Origin: Gemmatimonadaceae bacterium
Lineage (GTDB): Bacteria > Gemmatimonadota > Gemmatimonadetes > Gemmatimonadales > Gemmatimonadaceae
Assembly: GCA_035606695.1 (NCBI GenBank)
Contig: DATNEW010000050.1
Location: forward strand, 1-64,000
Direction: 5' to 3'
Length of the DNA stretch: 64,000 nucleotides
A model generated the notes under the pieces. That model had not been told where the DNA came from. It ran no database searches and saw nothing but the letters and a program-made list of their open reading frames with translations. Shown one piece after another: positions 34,007 to 41,689 of the stretch (the stretch's first letter is position 1; each line of letters begins with the position of its first letter). The translations under genes were made by a program, and so were the position numbers.

Positions 34007-34251
34007 ACCACGGACAAGCGGTACGGCGGACAAACGGCGGACAACGGCGGACAACGGCGGACGGGCACGGAGACGGCGTGAACTGCAGTCAACTGCCGGT
34101 GAGAGGAGCTTTTTGAGAACACCCTCGAGATGCTTCATGAACGAAGCGTCCCGAGGGTGTTCTCAAATAAGCAGGCAACTTGAAACGCCGTTCAGACTGT
34201 TTTCAACGCCATCTCCGTGCCTGTCCGTGAACGTCCGCCATTGTCCGTGGT
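34007..34251. repeat. Large imperfect palindromic element (~245 bp, MITE-like), with central hairpin and decamer repeats
   Basis: The outer ends are inverted: ACCACGGAC (34007-34015) and GTCCGTGGT (34243-34251). Further in, GGCACGGAGACGGCGTGAA on the left (about 34064-34082) pairs with the complement of TTCAACGCCATCTCCGTGCC on the right (34202-34221). The core is a strong hairpin: 16-bp perfect arms TTTGAGAACACCCTCG (34112-34127) and CGAGGGTGTTCTCAAA (34152-34167) enclosing an inner GATGCTTC/GAAGCGTC stem. The left arm also carries tandem AACGGCGGAC units (34033-34062, three copies, plus a diverged one before). This accounts for most of the 322-bp gap after the csp gene. No T-run follows the hairpin on either strand. 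Confidence 0.75.
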
Positions 34252-34259
34252 CAATGCAG

Positions 34260-34484
34260 TTACCGCGGACGCCGAAACTTCCGAATCTCCTTCATCTGCG
34301 TCACCACCACCAACAACGTGAGCACCACCCACACCGCCACGAACGTCTCCTGCGTCTTCAGCGGCCGCTCACGAATGTGCAGAGCGTAGTAGATCGCGAT
34401 CACGACCACGTCCAGGCCGACGATGGACGCGACGAGAATCAACGTGCGGCGCCGAAGCTCCGTCGGGACAGGCATGCGGTGCAT
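34260..34484 (-). CDS. Small membrane protein (about 74 aa)
   Basis: From ATG 34484 the product reads MHRMPVPTELRRRTLILVAS; two membrane helices are visible, 'LILVASIVGLDVVVIAIYYAL' and 'FVAVWVVLTLLVVVTQ', with a basic tail 'KEIRKFRRPR'. No family recognised. An alternative ATG lies 9 nt downstream; the frame also stays open to 34514, which would overlap the divergent HAD gene. Its stop borders the palindromic element. Topology suggests both ends inside. Confidence 0.65.
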   Translation of the reverse strand: MHRMPVPTELRRRTLILVASIVGLDVVVIAIYYALHIRERPLKTQETFVAVWVVLTLLVVVTQMKEIRKFRRPR

Positions 34485-34504
34485 CCTAGCAGCTAGCTTC
34501 CGTG

Positions 34505-35173
34505 ATGGCCACACGAGCGCGCGCCGCCATCCTCTTCGACCTCGACGGAACCTTGGTCGATTCGATCACGCTCATCGTCAACTCGGCGCGATACGCCTTC
34601 GAAAAGCTCGGCCGCGAGTGGATCTCGGACGCCGCGTGGCGCGAAGGGATCGGGATTCCACTGCCGACCATGTTCATGCGCTTCGCCCGCGACGAAGCCG
34701 ATCGCGACGCGCTCATCGCCGCGTATCGCGAATACCAGCTCGAGCATCATGACCGGTTGATCAGCTGCTACGAGCACGTCGTCGAGACCGTGCATGAGCT
34801 TCGGGCGCACGGACACGAGCTCGCCGTCGTCACGAGCAAGTCCGAATGGCTGGCGTATCGCGCGCTTGCGCTCGTTGGCCTCGCCTCATGCATGGAAACG
34901 GTGGTCGGCCTCGACGCGTCTACTCGACATAAGCCCGATCCCGAGCCCGTATGGATAGCACTGCAGCGGCTCAACTGTCCGCCCGAACAAGCGCTCTTCG
35001 TGGGGGACTCGGTGCACGACGTGATGGCGGGAAATGCCGCCGGCGTGGCCACCGTGGCGGCCACCTGGGGCGCATTCCACCGGACCGAGCTCGAACCCGG
35101 TAACCCAAGTCATTGGCTGGAAAGCATTTCCGACCTGCCTCAGCTGATTCGAGACACCGTTCAAACCTTCTGA
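34505..35173 (+). CDS. HAD-family phosphatase, phosphoglycolate-phosphatase-like
   Basis: 222 residues. Motif I 'ILFDLDGTLVDS' carries the nucleophile and acid/base Asp pair; a helical cap follows; motif II is the Thr/Ser of 'LAVVTSKSE'; the Lys of motif III is in 'TRHKPDPEPV' and motif IV is 'ALFVGDSVHDVMAGNAAG'. This is the Gph/PpaX/beta-PGM subfamily. Substrate is probably a small phosphoester such as 2-phosphoglycolate or pyrophosphate, not proven. ATG 34505 chosen over the GTG three bases earlier. The 34485-34504 gap holds a divergent start region. Confidence 0.9.
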   Translation: MATRARAAILFDLDGTLVDSITLIVNSARYAFEKLGREWISDAAWREGIGIPLPTMFMRFARDEADRDALIAAYREYQLEHHDRLISCYEHVVETVHELRAHGHELAVVTSKSEWLAYRALALVGLASCMETVVGLDASTRHKPDPEPVWIALQRLNCPPEQALFVGDSVHDVMAGNAAGVATVAATWGAFHRTELEPGNPSHWLESISDLPQLIRDTVQTF

Positions 35174-35219
35174 CCCGCGGAACCATCCAAGTGATTGTCT
35201 GGATGGAGTTTCCGAACAC

Positions 35220-35798
35220 ATGGCTGCTGTGGCCATTATCGAAGCATCTTCAAATCACATCGGCAACGGCGATTCGGACGTCGCGCGCGCGGCGGCCGGA
35301 GATCGAGTCGCGTTCGAGCGACTATATCGACAACATGTAAACAAGGTGTATTCTCTCTGCGCTCGCATGGTCAACGACCGCACGCGCGCCGAGGAGCTCA
35401 CGCAGGACGTCTTCGTCCGTGCGTGGCAAAAGCTGAATCTCTTTCGCGGCGAAAGCTCGTTCGCGACGTGGCTTCATCGACTCACGGTCAACGTCGTGCT
35501 CAACGCGCGAAAGACGGATGGACGGCAACGCACACGCTTCGAGGAGAACGATGACGAAGCAGGCGGCATGGATGCCCACGCTGGTGTGGTCGGCATGCCG
35601 CTCGCCCCGGGCGATCTCCTCGATCTCGAGGAAGCGATCACCCGGCTTCCTCCAGGCGCGCGCCGCGTCTTCGTCCTCCACGACGTCGAAGGCTACAAAC
35701 ACGAGGAAATCGCCGAGATGCTCGGCGTGACATCAGGGGCCACGAAAGCGCAGTTGCACCGTGCGCGACTCCTGTTGCGGGAGGCACTGAACCGATGA
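35220..35798 (+). CDS. ECF-type RNA polymerase sigma factor
   Basis: 192 residues with sigma-2 ('RVAFERLYRQHVNKVYSLCARMV', 'AEELTQDVFVRAWQKLNLFRGESSFATWLHRL') and sigma-4 ('LEEAITRLPPGARRVFVLHDVEGYKHEEIAEMLGVTSGATKAQLHRARLLLREAL') and no sigma-3, as in ECF/group 4 factors. The 'GATK' before the recognition helix replaces the common 'GTVKSRL'. The stop overlaps the anti-sigma ATG by 4 nt, so the pair is coupled. Likely targets include the DUF4097 genes downstream; no promoter consensus can be given from one copy. Confidence 0.96.
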   Translation: MAAVAIIEASSNHIGNGDSDVARAAAGDRVAFERLYRQHVNKVYSLCARMVNDRTRAEELTQDVFVRAWQKLNLFRGESSFATWLHRLTVNVVLNARKTDGRQRTRFEENDDEAGGMDAHAGVVGMPLAPGDLLDLEEAITRLPPGARRVFVLHDVEGYKHEEIAEMLGVTSGATKAQLHRARLLLREALNR

Positions 35799-36598
35799 CG
35801 ACACCAAACTCGAGCCAGTTCGATTGTGGTCAATTCGCCGACGCGCTCGCGGATGTTCTCGAGCGTGAGGTGAGCGAGCCGACACGCTCCGCCGTGGAAG
35901 CGCATGCGCTGGCGTGCGCCGAGTGTGGCGCTCTGCTCGCTGACTTGCGCAAGCTGCGTATCGACGCGGCGAATTTGCCGGCGCTTACGCCATCGCGTGA
36001 TTTGTGGAATGGGATCGCGGATCGGATCGAGACGCCGGTGGTTGAATTGGGCGTCGGGGCGTCGGGGCGTCGGGGCGTCGGGGCGTGGAAACGGCGTGTG
36101 GCGTTCGGTATCGCTGCGGCGGCGTTGGTCGCGGTCACGGCGACCATCACGCACGAGCTGACAAAGCGTTCAATGGCGTCTGTTGCGCCGCCGGTTGCCG
36201 TGACGCCATCGAAGTCGCCAACGCAGCCGACTCAGGTCGCAACGATCTCTCCGCCAACCGCCTCGACGCCTCGACGCCTCGACGCCTCGACGCCTCGACA
36301 CCCCGACGCCTCGACGCCCATACGCCCCGTCTCAACCAAACCCTCCATCGAACAGACCTACAGCTCCGAGATCAAGCGGCTTCGCACCATCGTGAATTCG
36401 CGCCGCGGCGATCTCGATTCGGGGACGGTGGCCGTCATCGACAAGAATCTCGCGATCATCGACAATGCGATCGTGCAGTGCCGGATCGCGCTCGCGAAAG
36501 ATCCGCACAGCCGCTTCCTCATCGAGTCGCTGAACGACGCGCTCGATACCAAGGTTCAACTGCTCCGCACGGCGGCCGCGCTGCCGACGAGGATGTGA
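35795..36598 (+). CDS. Membrane anti-sigma factor with ZAS zinc motif
   Basis: 267 residues. The N-terminal cytoplasmic domain has the zinc-binding anti-sigma motif H37-x3-C41-x2-C44 ('HALACAECGALLADL'). One membrane helix lies near 101-119 ('RVAFGIAAAALVAVTATIT'). A Pro/Thr/Ser-rich periplasmic linker and a helical C-terminal domain ('YSSEIKRLRTIVNSRRGDLDSGTVAVIDKNLAIIDNAIVQCR') follow. Two octanucleotide tandem repeats lie in the coding sequence, on either side of the membrane helix (encoding about residues 85-98 and 156-177); since 8 is not a multiple of 3, slippage would shift the frame. It should hold the ECF sigma inactive until a signal. Confidence 0.9.
   Translation: MTTPNSSQFDCGQFADALADVLEREVSEPTRSAVEAHALACAECGALLADLRKLRIDAANLPALTPSRDLWNGIADRIETPVVELGVGASGRRGVGAWKRRVAFGIAAAALVAVTATITHELTKRSMASVAPPVAVTPSKSPTQPTQVATISPPTASTPRRLDASTPRHPDASTPIRPVSTKPSIEQTYSSEIKRLRTIVNSRRGDLDSGTVAVIDKNLAIIDNAIVQCRIALAKDPHSRFLIESLNDALDTKVQLLRTAAALPTRM
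36048..36087 (+). repeat. Octanucleotide tandem repeat GGGGCGTC in the anti-sigma gene (5 units)
   Basis: Units: TGGGCGTC, three exact GGGGCGTC, then GGGGCGTG. It encodes the Gly/Val/Arg-rich stretch just before the membrane helix. The unit is nearly the reverse complement of the octamer at 36261-36324. Confidence 0.85.
36261..36324 (+). repeat. Octanucleotide tandem repeat CCTCGACG in the anti-sigma gene (about 8 units)
   Basis: Units: CCTCGACG four times, CCTCGACA, CCCCGACG, CCTCGACG, CCCATACG. Three units make 24 nt, giving an 8-residue periodicity (DASTPRRL, DASTPRHP) in the protein. Lies in the periplasmic linker region. Confidence 0.85.
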
Positions 36599-36605
36599 GC
36601 GCTTC

Positions 36606-37535
36606 ATGAAACGCATTTCGGTAGTCCTGTCGCTGGCGCTGGGGCTCGGTCTCACGACCGGCCTGGCACGCGACGCCGCGGCGCAGCGGCACACGATTCG
36701 GAGCGACGCGCGGTCGCGCATCGACACGACCGTCGCGTTCGATCGCAACGGAACCGTGACGGTCACCGCGGGCAACGGCGACATCCTCGTCACCGGCTCG
36801 CAGGCGGGCACCGTTCACGTGCGCGCGTCGAGCGACAACAACAACCTGCAATTTGAATCGTCGCCCGCGCGCATGAGCATCGAAATCACCAACCGGCACG
36901 GAGGCGACAACCGCATCGAGCTCGCGGTGCCGATCGGCGTGCGCGTGATTCTACGCTCGCAGTCGGGCGACATCTCGGTGCGCGGGACGCGTGGAGAAAT
37001 CGAGGCGTACGCGCAGAGCGGCGACGTTCTCGTCGAAGACGCGACTCGCCTCGCGGTGAACACGCTGTCGGGCGGCATCAGCGCCGGCGCGATCAACGGC
37101 GACGTGTCGATTCAATCGACGAGCGGCGACGTGAAGCTGTCCGACGTGCGCGGCGACGTCGACGTGCAGACCGTGAGCGGCGACGTCGACATGCGCGGCG
37201 TCACGGCCAAAGTCGTCCGTGCCAAGACGACGAGCGGCGACGTGACCTATGACGGAACGATCGACAAGGCCGGCCGATACGATCTCTCGACGAATTCGGG
37301 AGACGTCGGCCTGCACATCCCGCGCGATGCGAGCGCGCAGCTCACCGTATCGACCTGGAACGGCGAGATCCAGAGCGATTTCCCGATCACGCTGCGGCCG
37401 GGCGAGCACGGCATCGGATCGTCCAACTCCAAGCGGCTCACGTTCGAGATCAACGGCGGCGGCGCGCGCATTTCGGCTGAAACCTTCAGTGGCGATGTGA
37501 CTGTCTCATCCAACGGACGCGGGGCTCGGCCCTGA
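36606..37535 (+). CDS. Exported DUF4097-family protein, copy 1 (SGD repeats)
   Basis: 309 residues with a signal peptide MKRISVVLSLALGLGLTTGLA. The body is the right-handed beta-helix-like DUF4097 fold, seen as a regular series of short strands each ending in a turn: 'TAGNGDILVTG', 'SQSGDISVRG', 'AQSGDVLVED', 'TLSGGISAG', 'STSGDVKLSD', 'TVSGDVDMRG', 'TTSGDVTYDG', 'TNSGDVGLHI', 'TFSGDVTVSS'. The SGD turn recurs about every 20 residues. Biochemical role of DUF4097 is not established. It begins 8 nt after the anti-sigma stop and is probably in the same transcript. Confidence 0.9.
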   Translation: MKRISVVLSLALGLGLTTGLARDAAAQRHTIRSDARSRIDTTVAFDRNGTVTVTAGNGDILVTGSQAGTVHVRASSDNNNLQFESSPARMSIEITNRHGGDNRIELAVPIGVRVILRSQSGDISVRGTRGEIEAYAQSGDVLVEDATRLAVNTLSGGISAGAINGDVSIQSTSGDVKLSDVRGDVDVQTVSGDVDMRGVTAKVVRAKTTSGDVTYDGTIDKAGRYDLSTNSGDVGLHIPRDASAQLTVSTWNGEIQSDFPITLRPGEHGIGSSNSKRLTFEINGGGARISAETFSGDVTVSSNGRGARP

Positions 37536-37573
37536 CCGGTCCGACACCGCACACTACGAACAGGATCCCCACC

Positions 37574-38359
37574 ATGCCTCGGTTTACTTCGGTTGTCTTG
37601 CTCGCGGCGCTGGCCGCACCCGCGTTCGCGCAGGGCGGAGACTTTCACTGGGAAAAGGCGCTGGCCGCCGGCAGCAATGTTTCCATCAGCAACATCAATG
37701 GCGACGTGAGAGTCATCCCCTCGACGAGCGGAAAGGTGGAGGTGATCGGCACCAAGCGCGGCAACAGCAGCAGCTTCGGCCGAATTCACGCGGAAGTGCA
37801 CGAGTCCTCGCGCGGCATCAACGTGTGCGTGCTGCGTGACGACAGCGATGACAGCTGCGACGAAGACGGCATCCACAGTCACAGCCACAACGGCCGCGAC
37901 TGGGATCATGTGAGCATGACGCTCGATGTGGCGGTTCCCGCGAACGTGGTCGTCGCCGCCAACACGGTGAGCGGAGACATCGACATGAACGGCGCGCATG
38001 GCGACGTCTCCGCGAACAGCGTGAGCGGCGATCTCAAGCTTCAACATTTGCATGCGTCGGCGGTTCGCGCGAACACCGTGAGCGGCGACATCGACGTCGC
38101 GGTGGACGAGCTCACCGGCAACGGCGCCTTCAACTTTCATTCGGTGAGCGGTGACATCACGCTCGAAGTGCCGCGCGACTTCGGCGCCGATCTCACGATG
38201 TCCACGGTGAGCGGCGACATGAACAGCGACTTTCCGGTGACGCTCGGCAACGGACGTATGAGCAGGCGGTCGCTGAGTGCCCGGATCGGCGGCGGTGGAC
38301 GGCGCCTCGACGTAAGCACCGTCAGCGGCGATCTTAGGTTGCGTCAGGGAAGCCGGTGA
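37574..38359 (+). CDS. Exported DUF4097-family protein, copy 2 (TVSGD repeats)
   Basis: 261 residues with signal peptide MPRFTSVVLLAALAAPAFAQ. Turns read 'NINGDVRVIP', 'TVSGDIDMNG', 'SVSGDLKLQH', 'TVSGDIDVAV', 'SVSGDITLEV', 'TVSGDMNSDF', 'TVSGDLRLRQ', so nearly every rung carries V-S-G-D. An internal insert ('CVLRDDSDDSCDEDGIHSHSHNGRDWD') is rich in Asp, His and Cys and may bind metal. Same predicted beta-helix as the neighbours. It follows copy 1 by 38 nt and its stop lies 8 nt before copy 3. Confidence 0.9.
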   Translation: MPRFTSVVLLAALAAPAFAQGGDFHWEKALAAGSNVSISNINGDVRVIPSTSGKVEVIGTKRGNSSSFGRIHAEVHESSRGINVCVLRDDSDDSCDEDGIHSHSHNGRDWDHVSMTLDVAVPANVVVAANTVSGDIDMNGAHGDVSANSVSGDLKLQHLHASAVRANTVSGDIDVAVDELTGNGAFNFHSVSGDITLEVPRDFGADLTMSTVSGDMNSDFPVTLGNGRMSRRSLSARIGGGGRRLDVSTVSGDLRLRQGSR

Positions 38360-38367
38360 GAAACTCC

Positions 38368-39156
38368 ATGAAACGCTCTCTTGCAGCACTCACGCTCATC
38401 GCGACCATTGGGCTGCCCGCGGCCGGGCAGACGCGTCAGAGCGGAGACGGATTCAACTGGACCGGCCGTGTTCCGGCCGGGCGCTGGATTCACGTCAAGA
38501 ATTTGAACGGACCGATCACCGTCGGTGCGTCGACCAGCGACAACGTCGAAGTCGTCGCGACCAAGCACTGGCGACGCGGCGATCCATCCGTCGTGCACTT
38601 CTTCAACGAGAAGAATGGCGACGACGTGACGATCTGCGCCGTCTGGGGCGATGCCACGCGCTGCAACGATGACCACAACAACAACTCGGGCGGCCGGCGC
38701 AATCGGAACAATGACGTGAGCGTCGAGTTTCGCGTGCTCGTGCCGCGCGGCGTGAAGGTCGAGATGGAAACCGTGAACGGCGACGTGACGGTCGACGGCG
38801 CCACTTCTGAAGTGCGCGCTGAGAGCGTGAATGGTGAAGTGAGCGTCGGGACGAGCGGCGGGCGCGTCAACGCGGAGAGCGTGAACGGCAGCGTCCGCGC
38901 ACAATTGGGCAAGCTCGACTCGGACGGGGACATGAAGTTCGAGACCGTCAACGGCAACGTGATCGTCGAGTTTACGGGTGAATTCGGCGGCGACGTCGAT
39001 CTCGAGACCGTGAACGGTTCGCTGAACACGAACTTCGAGATGACGGTGAGCGGCCGGCTCGACCCAAAGCACATTCGCGCCCATATCGGCCGCGCGGGCG
39101 GCCCGCACATCAAGCTCGAGACAGTGAACGGCAACGTGGAGCTTAGAAAGCGCTAG
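38368..39156 (+). CDS. Exported DUF4097-family protein, copy 3 (TVNG repeats)
   Basis: 262 residues from ATG 38368, giving the signal peptide MKRSLAALTLIATIGLPAAGQ; a GTG 12 nt upstream overlaps the previous stop and is the alternative. The turns here are N-G rather than S-G-D: 'NLNGPITVG', 'TVNGDVTVDG', 'SVNGEVSVG', 'SVNGSVRAQ', 'TVNGNVIVEF', 'TVNGSLNTNF', 'TVNGNVELRK'. An insert 'CAVWGDATRCNDDHNNNSGGRRNRNND' sits where copy 2 has its Asp/His/Cys insert, with two Cys. Function unknown. Repeat wording is uniform within the copy. Confidence 0.9.
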   Translation: MKRSLAALTLIATIGLPAAGQTRQSGDGFNWTGRVPAGRWIHVKNLNGPITVGASTSDNVEVVATKHWRRGDPSVVHFFNEKNGDDVTICAVWGDATRCNDDHNNNSGGRRNRNNDVSVEFRVLVPRGVKVEMETVNGDVTVDGATSEVRAESVNGEVSVGTSGGRVNAESVNGSVRAQLGKLDSDGDMKFETVNGNVIVEFTGEFGGDVDLETVNGSLNTNFEMTVSGRLDPKHIRAHIGRAGGPHIKLETVNGNVELRKR

Positions 39157-39176
39157 CCTGAATCGCTTGAACCGGG

Positions 39177-39215
39177 GAATTCCGAGCGGAGGTGCGAAGC
39201 GCCGAAGTGAGGAAC
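39177..39215. repeat. Dispersed short repeat copy (GAGCGGAGGTGCGAAGCGCC family)
   Basis: GAATTCCGAGCGGAGGTGCG then AAGCGCCGAAGTGAGGAAC. The closest match is at 19504. It separates DUF4097 copy 3 from copy 4. Confidence 0.75.
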
Positions 39216-39298
39216 GATAAACCGCCGGTAAACGGCCGGTCGCAGCACAAGTAACTTTGGCGGGTGATCGCGCGTATTCTCCAACAGGAGGATATGCC

Positions 39299-40129
39299 AT
39301 GATCACCCGCCGTGTTTTCACGCTCGCCGTTGCCGCCGCCGCCATGTCCGGGTGCAGTCGCGCCGGCTCGAACGATGACGCATTTCGTTGGACACAACCG
39401 ATGCAACCCGGCGCAGTCGTGCACATCCTCGACGGCTCGGGCAACGTCACCGTCCATCGCGCCGCGGGCAACGAAGTCGTCGTGAGCGGCAGCACGAGAT
39501 GGCGCCGCGGCCGCCAAAGCGACATCCATTTCGCCGTGACGCGAGCCGGCAACGACTACTACGTGTGCGCCATGTGGCGCTCGAGCGGCCGGTGCGGCGC
39601 GCGCGGGTATCGCGGCGCGCGAAGCGGCGGCTTCCTGGCAATGTTCAGCCTGTTCCATCGCTCGAGCGACGCCGTCGCGAACATGGTCGTCGCAGTCCCG
39701 CCGGGCGTCGCCGTGGACGGCCAGGCCACCAACGGATCCGTTGACGCGGACGGCGTCACCGGCGGCATTCGCGCTCACACGCTCAACGGGAACGTGCGCG
39801 CGACGAACGTGTCCGGCCCGCTCTCGCTCAAGACCATGAACGGCGACGTGCATTTGTCGACCGACTCGCTCGCGCCGAGCGATTCGATTTCGGTCGAGAC
39901 GATGAACGGCGGCATCTTCGCGGACCTGCCGGCGACCATGCAAGGCGCGTTCGACTTGCGTGTCACCAACGGTTCCGTCCATAGCGACTTTACGCCGAGT
40001 GGCGGATCGAGCACCGTCACACGGGGGCACCTCGTCGCGCAGATCGGGAGCTCGAGCCGCGTCGTGCGTATGCACACCATGAACGGCGACGTGACCGTGA
40101 CCGCGCGCGGCGGACCCTCGTCGCATTAG
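39299..40129 (+). CDS. DUF4097-family lipoprotein, copy 4
   Basis: About 276 residues. ATG 39299 follows an AGGAGGA ribosome binding site; the signal MITRRVFTLAVAAAAMSGC is of lipoprotein type with the acylated Cys at 19 and a twin-Arg start. Rungs read 'DGSGNVTVHR', 'ATNGSVDADG', 'TLNGNVRATN', 'TMNGDVHLST', 'TMNGGIFADL', 'VTNGSVHSDF', 'TMNGDVTVTA'. So the family is extended by a membrane-anchored member. It lies behind a dispersed repeat and a 143-bp gap with its own promoter possible, so may not be co-transcribed with copies 1-3. Confidence 0.87.
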   Translation: MITRRVFTLAVAAAAMSGCSRAGSNDDAFRWTQPMQPGAVVHILDGSGNVTVHRAAGNEVVVSGSTRWRRGRQSDIHFAVTRAGNDYYVCAMWRSSGRCGARGYRGARSGGFLAMFSLFHRSSDAVANMVVAVPPGVAVDGQATNGSVDADGVTGGIRAHTLNGNVRATNVSGPLSLKTMNGDVHLSTDSLAPSDSISVETMNGGIFADLPATMQGAFDLRVTNGSVHSDFTPSGGSSTVTRGHLVAQIGSSSRVVRMHTMNGDVTVTARGGPSSH

Positions 40130-40245
40130 GGGCCCGGCACCCGGCGCCAAGCATCAGGCGCCCAGCGCCCTCAGCCGCTGGCACCGCCGCCCCGCGTCAG
40201 GGTATTATTTCGATAAGGTCTACTCCAACGGAGTTCTTCGACATC

Positions 40246-40926
40246 ATGGGTTTCTCCTACGCACCCGCCATTCAGGTTCGCACGGGCGCGGAACGCGCGA
40301 CGCTCGTTCGCCGCACCTACGGCCTGGTTTTCCTGAGCATTCTCGTCACCATGCTCGGCTCGGCCTTCGCGTTCACGCAGCCGGCGCTGATGCAAGGCGT
40401 GATGCAGCATCCCTTCATCACGTTCATCTGCATGTTCATCCCGCTGATCATGGCGCAGCGCGCCGCGCGGGATTTTCCGAAGAACGTCATCCTCACTCTG
40501 CTGTTCACGTTCATCGAAGGCATCTGGCTGGCGCCCATCCTCGCGCTCACCGAAGCGCGCGCACCGGGCACCGTCACGTCGGCCGCCGCGCTGACTCTCG
40601 TCGCCTTCGGCGGATTGACGCTGTACGCGCTCGTGAGCCGGCGCGATTTCAGCGCGTGGGGCAGCTTCTTCATGATCGGGCTGCTCGTGCTGTTCGCGGC
40701 GTTGATCATCAACATGTTCGTGCAGAGCGTCGCGGCCGGTCTGTGGATCGCCTCCGTCGGCGTGCTGATCTTCTCGGGCCTGCTGGTGTTCGATACGTGG
40801 CGTATCCTGCGCAGCGGCACGTTCGGCCAGGATGACTACGTCATCGCCGCGGTGCAGATCTATCTCGATCTGCTCAACATGTTCATGTTCATTCTCATGC
40901 TCCTGGGCGGCGGCAAGCGCCGGTAA
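40246..40926 (+). CDS. Bax inhibitor-1 / YccA-family membrane protein
   Basis: 226 residues with seven hydrophobic helices. Family features: N-terminal 'RATLVRRTYGLVFLSILVTMLGS', the middle 'LFTFIEGIWLAPILALTEARAPGTVTSAAALTLVAFGGLTLYALVSRRDFS' and the C-terminal 'VFDTWRILRSGTFGQDDYVIAAVQIYLDLLNMFMFILMLL', with the Asp pair that forms the Ca2+/pH-gating site. Bacterial BI-1 proteins (YccA, YetJ) act as leak channels or modulators of FtsH. An AT-rich 'GGGTATTATTTCGATAAGG' (about 40199-40217) is a candidate -10 region. Single gene. Confidence 0.95.
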   Translation: MGFSYAPAIQVRTGAERATLVRRTYGLVFLSILVTMLGSAFAFTQPALMQGVMQHPFITFICMFIPLIMAQRAARDFPKNVILTLLFTFIEGIWLAPILALTEARAPGTVTSAAALTLVAFGGLTLYALVSRRDFSAWGSFFMIGLLVLFAALIINMFVQSVAAGLWIASVGVLIFSGLLVFDTWRILRSGTFGQDDYVIAAVQIYLDLLNMFMFILMLLGGGKRR

Positions 40927-40950
40927 GCTCGGTCAACGCGGGCGTCGACG

Positions 40951-41670
40951 TTGGGCCGAATCGCGCTGATCTTCGCGCATCCCGACGACGAGACGTTCTG
41001 TGTCGGCGGCATCGTCGCGAAGTACGCCAGCGCCGGCCATCAGATAAGCCTGTGGTGTGCAACGAACGGGGACGCCGGCAAATCAGCCGCCGTCCCCGTT
41101 TCGTCTCGTGAAGAGCTCGCGGCTCTGCGCCGCAATGAAGTGCTCGTCGCCTGCCGGCTGCTCGGCATCGATCCCGTCGAAATGCCCGGCTATCGCGACG
41201 GCGCGCTCGAGCAAGCCGATCCAATTGAGCTGACGAACGACATTGTCTCGTTCATCCGCCGCCAACGACCCGACGTCGTCATCACGTTCGGACCCGAAGG
41301 CGCGCCCACCGGGCATCGCGATCATTCCGCGATCTCGCGCGTCGCGACGGCCGCATTCTTTCTGTCGGGCCTGACGGCGTTCGACGCACAGCATCTCGCG
41401 CCGCACGCGGCGAAGCGGCTGTTCTACCACGCCTGGACGATGCCGCAGCCCGATCCTCGCCTCACGATCGAGAGCGTGCCGCCGACGTGCGCGATCGGCG
41501 TGCGCGAATTCAAGGCGGTGAAGGACGCCGCGTTCAAGGCGCACGCCACGCAACAAGGATCAGCGCACGCATTCTATTCGAGCGCATTGAAGGACGTCGA
41601 ACATCTGGCGTTCGCGGCCGGCGTGGCGCAACCGCAGGCGATGATCGCCGATCTCTTCGCGGGATTGTGA
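40951..41670 (+). CDS. PIG-L/LmbE-family N-deacetylase
   Basis: 239 residues from a TTG, the only start available since the frame is closed by the in-frame stop of the preceding gene. Zinc motif 'AHPDDETF' (9-16) with His and Asp ligands and 'GHRDHSAISR' (about 121-130) providing the third ligand, as in MshB, BshB and LmbE. These hydrolyse N-acetyl groups from GlcNAc-containing small molecules, so roles in thiol cofactor or glycolipid synthesis are possible. TTG plus no clear ribosome binding site suggests low expression or coupling to the BI-1 gene 25 nt upstream. Confidence 0.93.
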   Translation: MGRIALIFAHPDDETFCVGGIVAKYASAGHQISLWCATNGDAGKSAAVPVSSREELAALRRNEVLVACRLLGIDPVEMPGYRDGALEQADPIELTNDIVSFIRRQRPDVVITFGPEGAPTGHRDHSAISRVATAAFFLSGLTAFDAQHLAPHAAKRLFYHAWTMPQPDPRLTIESVPPTCAIGVREFKAVKDAAFKAHATQQGSAHAFYSSALKDVEHLAFAAGVAQPQAMIADLFAGL

Positions 41671-41689
41671 TCGCGGCTCGCTACGGCAC

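Noticed and set aside
38356-38368. GTG start for DUF4097 copy 3 overlapping the previous stop
   Set aside because: ATG 38368 gives a cleaner signal peptide and a GGTGAG ribosome site; the GTG only adds MRNS.
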